DNA from: Microscillaceae bacterium
GTDB lineage: Bacteria; Bacteroidota; Bacteroidia; Cytophagales; Microscillaceae
Direction: 5' to 3'
Length of the DNA stretch: 32,810 nt
Assembly (NCBI GenBank): GCA_003483885.1
Contig: DMXI01000009.1
Span: forward strand, 1-32,810
The translations under genes were made by a program, and so were the position numbers. The notes below the pieces were generated by a model. That model had not been told where the DNA came from. It searched no databases and saw only the letters and a program-made list of their open reading frames with translations. Positions 1 to 8,293 of this stretch are shown here, one piece after another (the stretch's first letter is position 1; every line of letters begins with the position of its first letter).

Positions 1-85
1 CCGCACCTTCGGGGGCTTTCATTAAACCATTGATTTACAATTCAATATACAAAAAAAAGCCTAAAGCCCCAATACTGGGACAACC

Positions 86-289
86 TTATTTTTCCACTTC
101 CGAAAGCGTATAACCATACTCTAAAAGTACAGTCTCGATGGCCGGAATATGTTTGGCAGGGAGAGGGCGGTCACCCAATAAAAACTTCTTGATGGTATCG
201 TTGGGTATGCCTGTTTTGTTTTCTAGTCCCCTCACACTAATCAGTTCGTGAGACTTTAAAAATGACTTGATTTGTTCGGCTTTGTCCAA
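86..289 (-). CDS. Small HTH DNA-binding protein (67 aa)
   Basis: A 67-residue protein with the look of a compact helix-turn-helix domain: the stretch SVRGLENKTGIPNDTIKKFL (about residues 18-37) has the spacing of an HTH, with a turn at GIP. The C-terminal part, ending near YGYTLSEVEK, could form a capping helix. It starts at ATG and ends at TAA. It is probably a small transcriptional regulator, but no target or named family can be assigned. It lies 120 bp downstream of, and co-directional with, the CHAT gene whose stop is at 410, so it may be a separate transcript. The function is inferred from the fold pattern only. Confidence 0.6.
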   Translation of the reverse strand: MDKAEQIKSFLKSHELISVRGLENKTGIPNDTIKKFLLGDRPLPAKHIPAIETVLLEYGYTLSEVEK

Positions 290-409
290 GGTGGTAATAG
301 GTTGATTTTCAAGTACATTATAATAAAAATTATTACAACGAAAAATCTACCGTGAAGGTAATCATATTTTTTTACGCAGGCAGAATCAATAACTCATATA
401 CCACACATG

Positions 410-3340
410 CTATTCAAAGACCTGCTGAGTCAATTTAAAGCCCGCCCAGTATACAGGGGGGTAGGTCGCATATCCTTGGTATTTGGACCCAATGTAATAC
501 CGTAACATTTCTTTTTTGGCTAATTGTAATGCTTTAGCTTCAGTATATCCCTTCACAAGATGTTGATAAAATTTAGTAATTAGTATCGCAGTAGCTTCAT
601 CATACACCGGCCACTGGGTATATAATATCTTCGGTACTCCTTTTTGCAAAAAAGCCCGATGTAACGAAAGCAAGCCAATTCCTGTATAACTTAAACCTTG
701 TCCTGTTTCACAAGCACTCAGAATCACAAGTTCAGACTTGATGCTATCCAAACTTAAAATATCGCCATAATAGGTAATACCATCCAAAGCATCCACAGTA
801 GATGATTCTGGATAAAAAAACAAACGGCTCAATTCAAAACTTCGTTTAGAAGAAACCGCATGAGTAGCCAAATGCAGAATTTGAGTGGGTTGTCCAACAA
901 TTTGTCTTAATCTATTTTCAGTAGCACTTCTCCCCGTCCAAATGCGAGTTTTGGCTAAAGGATTTTTTGCTAGTAAAATTTGTTGGCAGTTTTTTACTTC
1001 CTGCTCCGTAAAAGGCAAACTATCTAACTCCGCCACTCTTTGGAATTTTTGTGCTCCAAATACTTTCAAGATAGGGCTACGACGTCGCGCAACTTTTTTT
1101 GATTTGCCAAAATGAATAGGTGCTAAAAACTGTGCTGTATAGACTCTATTAGCCAGTACTGACTTTGAAAAGTATTGGGGATACAACAATAGGTTATTCA
1201 ATGAAGGTACATAGGTAATGGCATAGCGATTTACTAACGAATACTGCTGAATATTCTTTTGAGGCTGATTCTTTGGATTATACCGATAGATGAGTGCTTC
1301 AAAAGGAATACGCTCGTATTCTCTTTGATCAGGAATGATTAACAGTGAACTGATCAAAGAAGGTAAGTATTTTTCCAATGGCTCAAAAATCATTTGATAT
1401 AACTGGTGACTACATTGCACAAATTGCTGGATAAACTGAGGGCTTTTACCTGTTTGAGTAATCATACGCTGGAACTCAGCATTCACACCTCTTAGTTTTT
1501 GCCTAAATTCCAGTTCTTTTTCTATTGGAGTAAAACTGATAACCTTAAATCGCTGGCGAGTGATGACAAATGCTACTTGTAAACCATTGGTATAGGAAAC
1601 AATGGCTTGATGAGGTTTCAATTGAGATTGAATTTCTTGTAGACGCAATGGAGTGGTTTTTCCTGTAAGTTTTTCGTAGGTAGGATATCGTTTCTTTAAT
1701 GAAGCCTCAAAAAGTTTTAATTGAGTACGATACCTACTCACGCTATCCAACGCTTGAATACGATGTAACGAACCAGGTTGAGCAAGTGCTACTTGTCTGG
1801 CATGGTACCAAGCCTTTCTTTGGAGTATTTGACTCCATTTTTGATCAATCAATGATACTTTGGCTCGTTGTTTCATCCATTGAAGTTCGCTGCTTTTTCT
1901 AAGCCCCTCCTTTTTATGTTTTTCCACCAAATTCAGTAAATATTCACTCACGGAGCGAAGTGAATCAGAAGAAAGTATTGTTTGGAAATAACGAAAACAA
2001 TCTGCGCTTCGACGGATAAAACCCTGATTAAGTCGGCTTAAACTAAGTTGATCTTCCTCTAATACCTTAAAAAAATGAGGGTTACTCATTAATTTTTCCA
2101 TCGTTTGGCATATTTGCCAAGCCAACTTAAGATACTTTTTTCCGATCACAGGTTCTTTACTATAATACTTTAATGCTATCGCTGATTTATGATTAAGAAT
2201 ACGAACGAGTTGTGTACCGATGATAGCTCCACGTTGTAATACGGTGAAATCTGGTTTGGCAAATATATCTTTAGCATACATTCCTGGTACCATATAATTC
2301 AAGGCTTGCTGATGAGCCTTAGGAGATTGAATTTCCGCGCCAGGTACTTTGTACAGAGCAACTCCTTTGTACCAACAAAAATACACTAAAGCTCTGCGAG
2401 CATTTTTGGGGCGCTTCTCCAGAAGACGTATTCCTTGATTAAGTGCATGTAAAGCACTATCGAGCAAAGGTTTGAAATTTTGATCATTGGATGCTTGTTG
2501 CTTCTTATCAGAAGGCTTTTGTCCCAATCCCCATTTTAGTTGATCATGCTGCATATCCCAAGCAGTTCCAAGATTTCCCCACATAATTCCTACCCTGGGA
2601 TGATTAGGATGTAGTGCTTGTTTGTACAGTTTTAAAGCCTGTTTATAAAGCTGTTTCCCTCGTTCCCGGTTATAGCGATGTCCTTGCTGATCATACTTGG
2701 TGAGGGATTGAGCTTCATTGGAATAAGCAAGCCCTTGGATATGAAAAATCAATGCTTGCAAATACTGCAAAGGATGTTTTCTCAGTATTTTTTCGGCTTG
2801 TTCGGTACCTTTTAAAGATTCAATATAGCGTTCTTTACGAAAAAGAACATAAGCAATTGCTAAATGAGCACGCGCCGCTTGTCGAGGTTGGAATTGTGCA
2901 ATTACTTGATTAGTCTCACATATTTGTAAAGAACGATTGGCATACCACAAGGCTTTATCTAAACGAGGAGAGGGTTGTTGTTGGCAACGCCACGCCTGGT
3001 ACTCAAAGGCCCTTGCTTGCAGCAAAGGATAAGCTGGTACTCGTAGCTCCAAAGAATCTAATAACATTTTGGCTTCTTGATAATAGCTTCCTTGAATCAA
3101 ACAAAATGCTTTTTCTACTTCACAAAACAGTGCTTCAAACCCCTTCCCTTTGCGTTGAAAATGCTGACTTGCCTGCTCATAATGTGGGATCGTTTCTTTG
3201 AATAAACCTTGCCGAAGTAATTGTTGGGCTTTCTCAAATGATGGATGGGTAAGTAATCGGGTGTCTTTATAATGGTATTGGCTCAATGCTGCTAAAGGCA
3301 AAGCACCAGCGAAATAGCATAGAAGTAGGAATTTCTTCAT
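410..3340 (-). CDS. TPR-CHAT caspase-like protein (976 aa)
   Basis: N-terminal signal peptide (MKKFLLLCYFAGALPLAALS, cleavage probably near residue 20), then helical TPR-like repeats over about residues 30-480, a charged linker, and a C-terminal CHAT domain. CHAT domains are caspase/HetF-related cysteine peptidase folds. The expected His is in LHLATHAVSS (H827) and the Cys in ILSACETG (C877), so the dyad looks intact. The usual C-terminal PPVYWAGF motif is present. The signal peptide suggests a periplasmic or surface location. It ends at TAG and all 13 Trp codons are UGG. It is a paralogue of the CHAT gene at 8294-11224 with exactly the same length. A role as a peptidase effector in stress or defence signalling is possible from the family, but the substrate is unknown. 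Confidence 0.9.
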   Translation of the reverse strand: MKKFLLLCYFAGALPLAALSQYHYKDTRLLTHPSFEKAQQLLRQGLFKETIPHYEQASQHFQRKGKGFEALFCEVEKAFCLIQGSYYQEAKMLLDSLELRVPAYPLLQARAFEYQAWRCQQQPSPRLDKALWYANRSLQICETNQVIAQFQPRQAARAHLAIAYVLFRKERYIESLKGTEQAEKILRKHPLQYLQALIFHIQGLAYSNEAQSLTKYDQQGHRYNRERGKQLYKQALKLYKQALHPNHPRVGIMWGNLGTAWDMQHDQLKWGLGQKPSDKKQQASNDQNFKPLLDSALHALNQGIRLLEKRPKNARRALVYFCWYKGVALYKVPGAEIQSPKAHQQALNYMVPGMYAKDIFAKPDFTVLQRGAIIGTQLVRILNHKSAIALKYYSKEPVIGKKYLKLAWQICQTMEKLMSNPHFFKVLEEDQLSLSRLNQGFIRRSADCFRYFQTILSSDSLRSVSEYLLNLVEKHKKEGLRKSSELQWMKQRAKVSLIDQKWSQILQRKAWYHARQVALAQPGSLHRIQALDSVSRYRTQLKLFEASLKKRYPTYEKLTGKTTPLRLQEIQSQLKPHQAIVSYTNGLQVAFVITRQRFKVISFTPIEKELEFRQKLRGVNAEFQRMITQTGKSPQFIQQFVQCSHQLYQMIFEPLEKYLPSLISSLLIIPDQREYERIPFEALIYRYNPKNQPQKNIQQYSLVNRYAITYVPSLNNLLLYPQYFSKSVLANRVYTAQFLAPIHFGKSKKVARRRSPILKVFGAQKFQRVAELDSLPFTEQEVKNCQQILLAKNPLAKTRIWTGRSATENRLRQIVGQPTQILHLATHAVSSKRSFELSRLFFYPESSTVDALDGITYYGDILSLDSIKSELVILSACETGQGLSYTGIGLLSLHRAFLQKGVPKILYTQWPVYDEATAILITKFYQHLVKGYTEAKALQLAKKEMLRYYIGSKYQGYATYPPVYWAGFKLTQQVFE

Positions 3341-3584
3341 AGCTTCTGAGATAAAAGGGTTAGTAAACAGGTATTTTTCGACAAAGTAAGAAAATTTACC
3401 TAAGATTTAATGAAACAGTTAAGTTTCAAGCACCTTAAGCGCTACTTTTCTATCGGTGTCACAAATCCTGTTTACATTCCACTAACTCAAATTCTTTCAA
3501 TCTCAGTTATTACTGAATATCAGCTCTTTTTCTCAAATTGATTTTAATAATAATAGGTTGTTTTGGCTTTGAAAGGATAATTAG

Positions 3585-4520
3585 TTATTGTTTAATTCAC
3601 ATAAAATAAATGTTATTCGCATCTTTGGCATATCTTCTATCTTTCACATCAACATCAAAAGTTTTTTCATCAACACCTTCTATTTCTTTATTCATAAACC
3701 AGAAACTCTCTCCATCTGTTGAATAGAATGATTGAAGGGTACATCAAATAATGCGAAATTTTTTTGAATTCACATTTTCTACTAGAAATATTTCTGGTTT
3801 GTTTCAATCAATAGGCCAATCCCATGTTTTTTCAATTCTGACAATGAAACTATTCTCAGACACTAAATAAGAACTATATAAGTCAGCATATTTTTTCATG
3901 TGTTCTATCGTATTTTCGCTCCGTCATTGCTTATCACTTTCACTACAACTATCCATTATATTCATTACTTTGAATTCATCAGTAGACACACGTATTTTAA
4001 AGTTAAAATCATACAATCCATTATTATGAGAAATTGTTCAATTGACTGGATAAATAAAGCTTTGATCTCTTGAAAATTTTGTGTTTAACAACTCAAAAGA
4101 TCATCTATCAACATTCAGCGGAAAAAAGCCTATATTTCATTGTGACAATAGAGATAATGAAGCCTGATAAATTGAATGTTTATCCTGAATTAAACTACCT
4201 TCGATGAATTTAATTTTATCATATTCAAATAAATCAAAACCAGCAGGAGATATGTTAGGCAACGAATATAATTTAGTAGGCATATTTTCAATTGTACTTA
4301 CATCATATCCTTCAAGTACTTTTGCTCAATTTCAAAACCAATTTAATAAGTATGGATTATCAGTTGTTAAAAACCACATTTTATTATATGATCTTAGGAA
4401 GATTATTGGTTCGTTGAGGCTTTCAGAAACCTTTACAGGTATTAAAGGCATAATATTAAAAAAATACAGTCAAGTAAACAATACCAAGAAGGTAGATGTG
4501 CTTAAAAATAATTTTTTCAT
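3585..4520 (-). CDS. UGA-containing unknown secreted or anchored protein (311 aa)
   Basis: This gene is invisible under the standard code. With UGA as sense, the minus strand reads from ATG at 4520 to TAA at 3587-3585 with ten in-frame UGA codons (4470, 4332, 4326, 4137, 4101, 4038, 3924, 3804, 3744, 3597 as lowest coordinates) and no UAA or UAG. Five UGG codons occur as well. The translation begins MKKLFLSTSTFLVLFTWLYF, a convincing signal peptide or anchor with one UGA in it. The body is rich in aromatic and acidic residues, with Trp-dense stretches such as NWFWNWAKVLEGYDV and KTWDWPIDWNKPEIFLVEN. It follows the lipoprotein gene at 4588-5055 by 67 bp on the same strand, so the two may form an operon. 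No family is recognised. Base composition is more AT-rich than its neighbours, which may indicate transfer. A pseudogene would be expected to show UAA, UAG or frameshifts. Confidence 0.85.
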
Positions 4521-4587
4521 TAATATGATTCAAATAAATTCGAATGAGGAAGGTTTTAGTTTCCTCATTCAAAATAGGATAAATGTA

Positions 4588-5055
4588 TTAATTATATCCC
4601 CAAGCAAATATCCATTTTTTACCAGGAGTTACCGATCTGATATCAAAATTTACTGTTCTAGACGAGTAGTTACTTCCTGTGGTGAAAGTCCCCTTGACTC
4701 TATCATCATTTTGTAGAAGGCAACCCGAACGAATATCATTATTAAAGATTGTGCTAAATATTAGGCTGTAACATCCATATCCATCAGAATTTAATTTATC
4801 AATTACGAAAAAAATTGACTTATTACTTGGTAAAGTTATTCTTGTTGTTCCTGCCCCAAGAGAACTAGCCTGCAAAACACGATAACCAGTAGTAGTAGAG
4901 GCTGTTCTTAGGTTTTCAGATAGTTCTTCCCTTATCTGTTGATTTATATCTGAGATGGTTTCATCTTCCGTTGTATCAGGGGTAATATTTTTATTTTGCT
5001 TACAGGCAGTTATTGCAAAAAATGCTAGTATTATTAAGTATTTAATTCTTTTCAT
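4588..5055 (-). CDS. Small lipoprotein (155 aa)
   Basis: Starts MKRIKYLIILAFFAITACKQ, a type II signal peptide with lipobox ITAC, so probably lipid-anchored at Cys18 with the rest in the periplasm or on the surface. After a Thr/Asp/Glu-rich linker there is a small domain of about 100 residues with alternating hydrophobic strands (TTRITLPSNKSIFFVI, then RTVNFDIRSVTPGKKWIF), suggesting a beta-rich fold. Stop is TAA. The UGA-containing gene 3585-4520 follows on the same strand, so co-expression is likely. No known family recognised. The plus-strand open frame across 4204-4716 is an antisense shadow of this gene and its neighbour. Confidence 0.75.
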   Translation of the reverse strand: MKRIKYLIILAFFAITACKQNKNITPDTTEDETISDINQQIREELSENLRTASTTTGYRVLQASSLGAGTTRITLPSNKSIFFVIDKLNSDGYGCYSLIFSTIFNNDIRSGCLLQNDDRVKGTFTTGSNYSSRTVNFDIRSVTPGKKWIFAWGYN

Positions 5056-5530
5056 TTTCGTTTAAAAGTAAATTTGTTGAATTGTGAACTATTTATCATC
5101 ACTCAATTTATCTAACCAAAAAGGATAAGAGTTCAAGAGTAATTATTATAATAGTAAAAATGGTTTCCTCTACAGTTTTCCTTCTGCCGATGCAGAACTG
5201 ATCTAATCAGTCCTCATCTGGTTGTTTACACTATTGATTTATTTTCATAGGCATATTAGTGTTTAGGAAGTTGATTATTATCACTATATACCTATCAACA
5301 CAGGGGTGAATTTTTGTAAAAAAACTTGAAATTTTCTTTTAGGCAGGGAGTGAAAAATCACCCATTCTAAGAAGTGTAGAATAACACAAACAGCTTATAA
5401 GCAACTTATTAAATTGATGTTCTATTAAGGGGATACTGATTTCTGGCACACCTCAACTTTAGGCAATATCTGGATAAAGAAAATAGCCTGATGTATATCA
5501 CTCGACAATGAAATTTTTCGCTATGAAAAA
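5056..5530. other. Gene-free gap with two small hairpins
   Basis: No open frame longer than a few dozen codons is supported here, even when UGA is read as sense. Two adjacent perfect inverted repeats stand out: TTCTGC-cgat-GCAGAA (5182-5197) and ACTGAT-cta-ATCAGT (5197-5211). They have no clear T-run, so they could be operator-like sites or part of a weak terminator for the minus-strand operon ending at 5531. The gap otherwise shows no repeats or tRNA-like structure. Confidence 0.4.
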
Positions 5531-6100
5531 CTAACGCCCTCTCACCCATTTTTGAGCAGCTTTGTAGTCACGGTGAAACACCTTCATCACAAATTTGCTT
5601 TCCACGTTGAATAATCTCTTATGTTTATCCCTTGTGCGTTTGACATATGCATCAATACCTGATTTTGAATACTTAGGGTTTTGAGTAACTAGTGCCAGCC
5701 TTTTTACTGGAAAACTATTTTGTTCATTTATATTTTTAACATACCATTTGTTCAACTCATCAAAAGGTAATTGGCGGTTGAGCCTCCACCTGCCAGTCAT
5801 CAACTCTCCTTCTACCGCCCAACCCTGGGCTTTCAATTCTTTGTATTTATCAATCAATCCAAGGAAAATCGCCTTGTATTCATCTGGTGTAATATCTTTT
5901 GCCCCTCGCTTCCAACCACCTTCGGTTGTTTTGTATTTTTTATGGTAGGTCACTTTCATAAAATCATTATCAATGATAGAAATCGTACTTGTAGTACATT
6001 GACTTAGACCCAAAAGTAGCAGAAGGCAAACGCCCAATTTCAATGCATTAGGTACTGCTTTTCTTATGTATAAATGAAGTCTTGTTTTAAGCATTTTCAT
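5531..6100 (-). CDS. Lipoprotein of unknown function (189 aa)
   Basis: The frame is open further upstream, but the start chosen is ATG at 6100, giving MKMLKTRLHLYIRKAV followed by a hydrophobic core (LGVCLLLLLGLSQC) and a lipobox LSQC. The mature part is basic and soluble: a segment with ITPDEYKAIFLGLIDKYKEL that looks helical, then GRWRLNRQLPFDELNKWYVK and a Lys/Arg-rich tail ending in VRGR. Stop is TAG. The longer reading would overlap the coiled-coil gene by 77 bp and put the signal peptide in the middle of the protein, so it is unlikely. It is the last gene of the minus-strand operon 8150-5531. Family not recognised. Confidence 0.75.
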   Translation of the reverse strand: MKMLKTRLHLYIRKAVPNALKLGVCLLLLLGLSQCTTSTISIIDNDFMKVTYHKKYKTTEGGWKRGAKDITPDEYKAIFLGLIDKYKELKAQGWAVEGELMTGRWRLNRQLPFDELNKWYVKNINEQNSFPVKRLALVTQNPKYSKSGIDAYVKRTRDKHKRLFNVESKFVMKVFHRDYKAAQKWVRGR

Positions 6101-6146
6101 ATAATTTTTCAATTTCCTGTGAGCTGAGTAGTCACTATACGCAACC

Positions 6147-6881
6147 TCAATTTTTACCTTTATTATAAATTCTATCATCCGCCAACCTTTGGGCATTTCG
6201 CAGCTTTTCATTTTCCATACCAAGTTTTTGTTGATCCATACGCCTTTTCCAACGCCTATCTTCTTCTTTTTGCTGAGCAGTCTGCTGTTGCTCTCTCATC
6301 TTCATTTCCTGGTATTGTTGATTGACCTGGTTCTTTGTTTGCTCCATTTTGAGTTGCTCTTCTTTTAACTTATTCTCTTCTTTTTGCAACTCAACTTCTC
6401 GTTTTTCCATCCGAATTTTATCCTTCTCTTCCTTGTAATGCAAGTCATCCTTCATTTTGATATTCTCTCTCTGTTCACGCTCCAAAGTCTCTTTCTTCTT
6501 TAAGTCAGCGATATTATCCAGTCGCTTAAGAAACTCATCGCTTTTTTTAATAGAGTCATCAGATGCAGGTTTTCCATCAGCCTGATTTGGCGTTACTTCT
6601 TCTTGATATGCCCCATCTTCCTCTTGCTTGTCTTCCAGATCCTCCTCCTTATACTCTTCCTTATCCTCAGCTCCTTCCTCAAAATCATCATACAATGTTT
6701 CTTCATCGGTTGGTTCTTCTAGCGATGATCCCAATGCAGGAATCTTCTTTTCTTGCATAGCTTGTTTCTGTCTTTCTTTTTCCTCTTCCTTATTCACGAA
6801 AAATGCAACAGCTCCTAAGCTTACTAATATTAGTACAATAAATACTGTAGGTTGAGTTAACCAGTCAATAAATGATTCCAT
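6147..6881 (-). CDS. Membrane-anchored acidic coiled-coil protein (244 aa)
   Basis: One N-terminal membrane helix (TVFIVLILVSLGAVAFFVN, about residues 12-30) is followed by a very acidic low-complexity part (about 50-100) and a long coiled coil rich in Lys, Glu and Gln (about 115-235). The topology suggests an inner-membrane anchor with a cytoplasmic rod. It begins 7 bp after the DUF4407 gene ends, so the two are translationally close and may form one complex. The frame stops at UGA (6149-6147). If UGA is sense the protein gains only four residues before TAG at 6135. Function unknown; it is a plausible structural partner of DUF4407. Confidence 0.8.
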   Translation of the reverse strand: MESFIDWLTQPTVFIVLILVSLGAVAFFVNKEEEKERQKQAMQEKKIPALGSSLEEPTDEETLYDDFEEGAEDKEEYKEEDLEDKQEEDGAYQEEVTPNQADGKPASDDSIKKSDEFLKRLDNIADLKKKETLEREQRENIKMKDDLHYKEEKDKIRMEKREVELQKEENKLKEEQLKMEQTKNQVNQQYQEMKMREQQQTAQQKEEDRRWKRRMDQQKLGMENEKLRNAQRLADDRIYNKGKN

Positions 6882-6888
6882 AAGATGA

Positions 6889-8001
6889 TTAGTTTTGAGT
6901 GGTCGTTAATTTTAATTTATGATTTTGCCTTGCCTTGTGTACAAGTTGATCCAACTCTATTATAACCTGCTCTATATCTTCTCCCGTAATTTTGCCAGGG
7001 TCAGCAATCCTTGATTTCTGATAATTCACCAAAATGCGCATACACTTTGATTTCGTCAAGAAACATTCCCTCTCCAATGCAATAGTATTTTGCTTATACT
7101 CTTCGTAAACATTGGACTTATTTGACAGGAATACTTTCAGAAATACCGGGAGCAATTCAATCATAATGAAGATCAATAGAATACCTACATTAAACTCCTT
7201 GTAGGCATTTCTTTCATCATCATCATCTGCGCGCAACATTTTTTTGAAAGTGACAAATTTGGATATAAATGACTGATCAAGCGTAGCAACTGTATTCTCA
7301 AACTCAGTTTCTGCCAGACTTTTTTCAACATTGTAAACATTGGTACGTTCTTCCTTTTCATCTTCAAGTTCCTGAATCCGTTTTTCCAGTATAATCACTT
7401 GCTTATTGTACTTATCCCATTCCCACCCTTTCCCTTTGTTTCCCGTACTTTTACTATTAAGCTTATAGCCATCCTCTTCAGCAGCCCTTAATCGCTTCAA
7501 TCGTAGATTTTCTCGTTTAAGTTTTCTAAGCAAACGATCTATTTCTTTTTGTTTCGCCTCATATTCAGCTTTTAATCGTCCAACTTTTTCGTTATAATCA
7601 TTCGCCTTTTTTGTTCGATGTGCATTGATCATTTCTGCCTCAATTCTAGTATCCATCAACGAGAGTTTAAAGGGGATAGAAGTCATCATAGCAAGTATAA
7701 GCACAATTAGCCCCCGAACGATGACCGTTACTTTGTTTTGGGAAAGGAATAAACCCCGGTCAGTCGTCACAATCATCCCAAAGTAAAGTATTGATCCAAC
7801 GATTATGATCAACGTTCGCCACGAACTTCTATGAAATACTTCGCTGAGAAAATACCCTACTGAGATAGTGGAAAAAATACCCGCTAACAGAATCGATATC
7901 CCAATAATTTGAGGCGTTACTTTGATGCTTCGCGGAAAATCCTTGATAACTTTTGGATCTACATTTGCGAAAAAATATAACAGATTGTTTATAAATTTCA
8001 T
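6889..8001 (-). CDS. DUF4407 family membrane protein (370 aa)
   Basis: The layout matches DUF4407 proteins. Three membrane helices lie near the N terminus (about residues 28-52, 60-80 and 90-112), including the typical segment with MIVTTDRGLFLSQ between helices 2 and 3. A long charged coiled-coil loop (about 125-240) is followed by a fourth helix (about 272-295, LLIFIMIELLPVFLKVFL) and a cytoplasmic tail. The molecular role of DUF4407 is not established. The start is ATG at 8001, overlapping the stop region of the small exported peptide by ATGA, which indicates translational coupling. Stop is TAA. Neighbours are a coiled-coil membrane protein and a lipoprotein, so an envelope-spanning assembly is possible, by inference. 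Confidence 0.85.
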   Translation of the reverse strand: MKFINNLLYFFANVDPKVIKDFPRSIKVTPQIIGISILLAGIFSTISVGYFLSEVFHRSSWRTLIIIVGSILYFGMIVTTDRGLFLSQNKVTVIVRGLIVLILAMMTSIPFKLSLMDTRIEAEMINAHRTKKANDYNEKVGRLKAEYEAKQKEIDRLLRKLKRENLRLKRLRAAEEDGYKLNSKSTGNKGKGWEWDKYNKQVIILEKRIQELEDEKEERTNVYNVEKSLAETEFENTVATLDQSFISKFVTFKKMLRADDDDERNAYKEFNVGILLIFIMIELLPVFLKVFLSNKSNVYEEYKQNTIALERECFLTKSKCMRILVNYQKSRIADPGKITGEDIEQVIIELDQLVHKARQNHKLKLTTTQN

Positions 8002-8150
8002 GGCTGTTCGTTTTGGTAGGATACACTTATCTTATGGAAAAAATCAGCATAAGGGGTAATGGTTATATGGTTTGTAGGCAAGCCTTGTATACACCAATCA
8101 GTACATACAAAGCATAGAAAGAGGAGGGCTAAACTAATTTTCTTTTTCAT
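7998..8150 (-). CDS. Small exported peptide (50 aa)
   Basis: Begins MKKKISLALLFLCFVCTDWC, a signal-peptide-like N terminus with a hydrophobic core; the Cys residues at 16 and 20 could serve as lipobox positions, though the fit is loose. The remaining 30 residues end in SVSYQNEQP. It stops at UGA overlapping the ATG of the DUF4407 gene (ATGA arrangement). If UGA is sense it gains WNL and ends at TAA (7991-7989). It is the first gene of the operon running to 5531. It is probably real because of its start, signal sequence and coupling, but it is too short to assign a function. Confidence 0.55.
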   Translation of the reverse strand: MKKKISLALLFLCFVCTDWCIQGLPTNHITITPYADFFHKISVSYQNEQP

Positions 8151-8293
8151 CGGTCAGTAAAGATTTTGATATATTCAGGAATATCTTTATTCCCTTATCA
8201 ACACTCCCCACTGATTTTGTGAAAACACGTTAAATAAAATTAGCTTGATTCATTTACATCACTGATAACCAACCACTTGTATTCTCATAAAAA

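Noticed and set aside
4204..4716. Plus-strand 170-codon open frame
   Set aside because: It is antisense to the UGA-rich gene 3585-4520 and overlaps the lipoprotein gene; no start context, and its composition mirrors the opposite strand.
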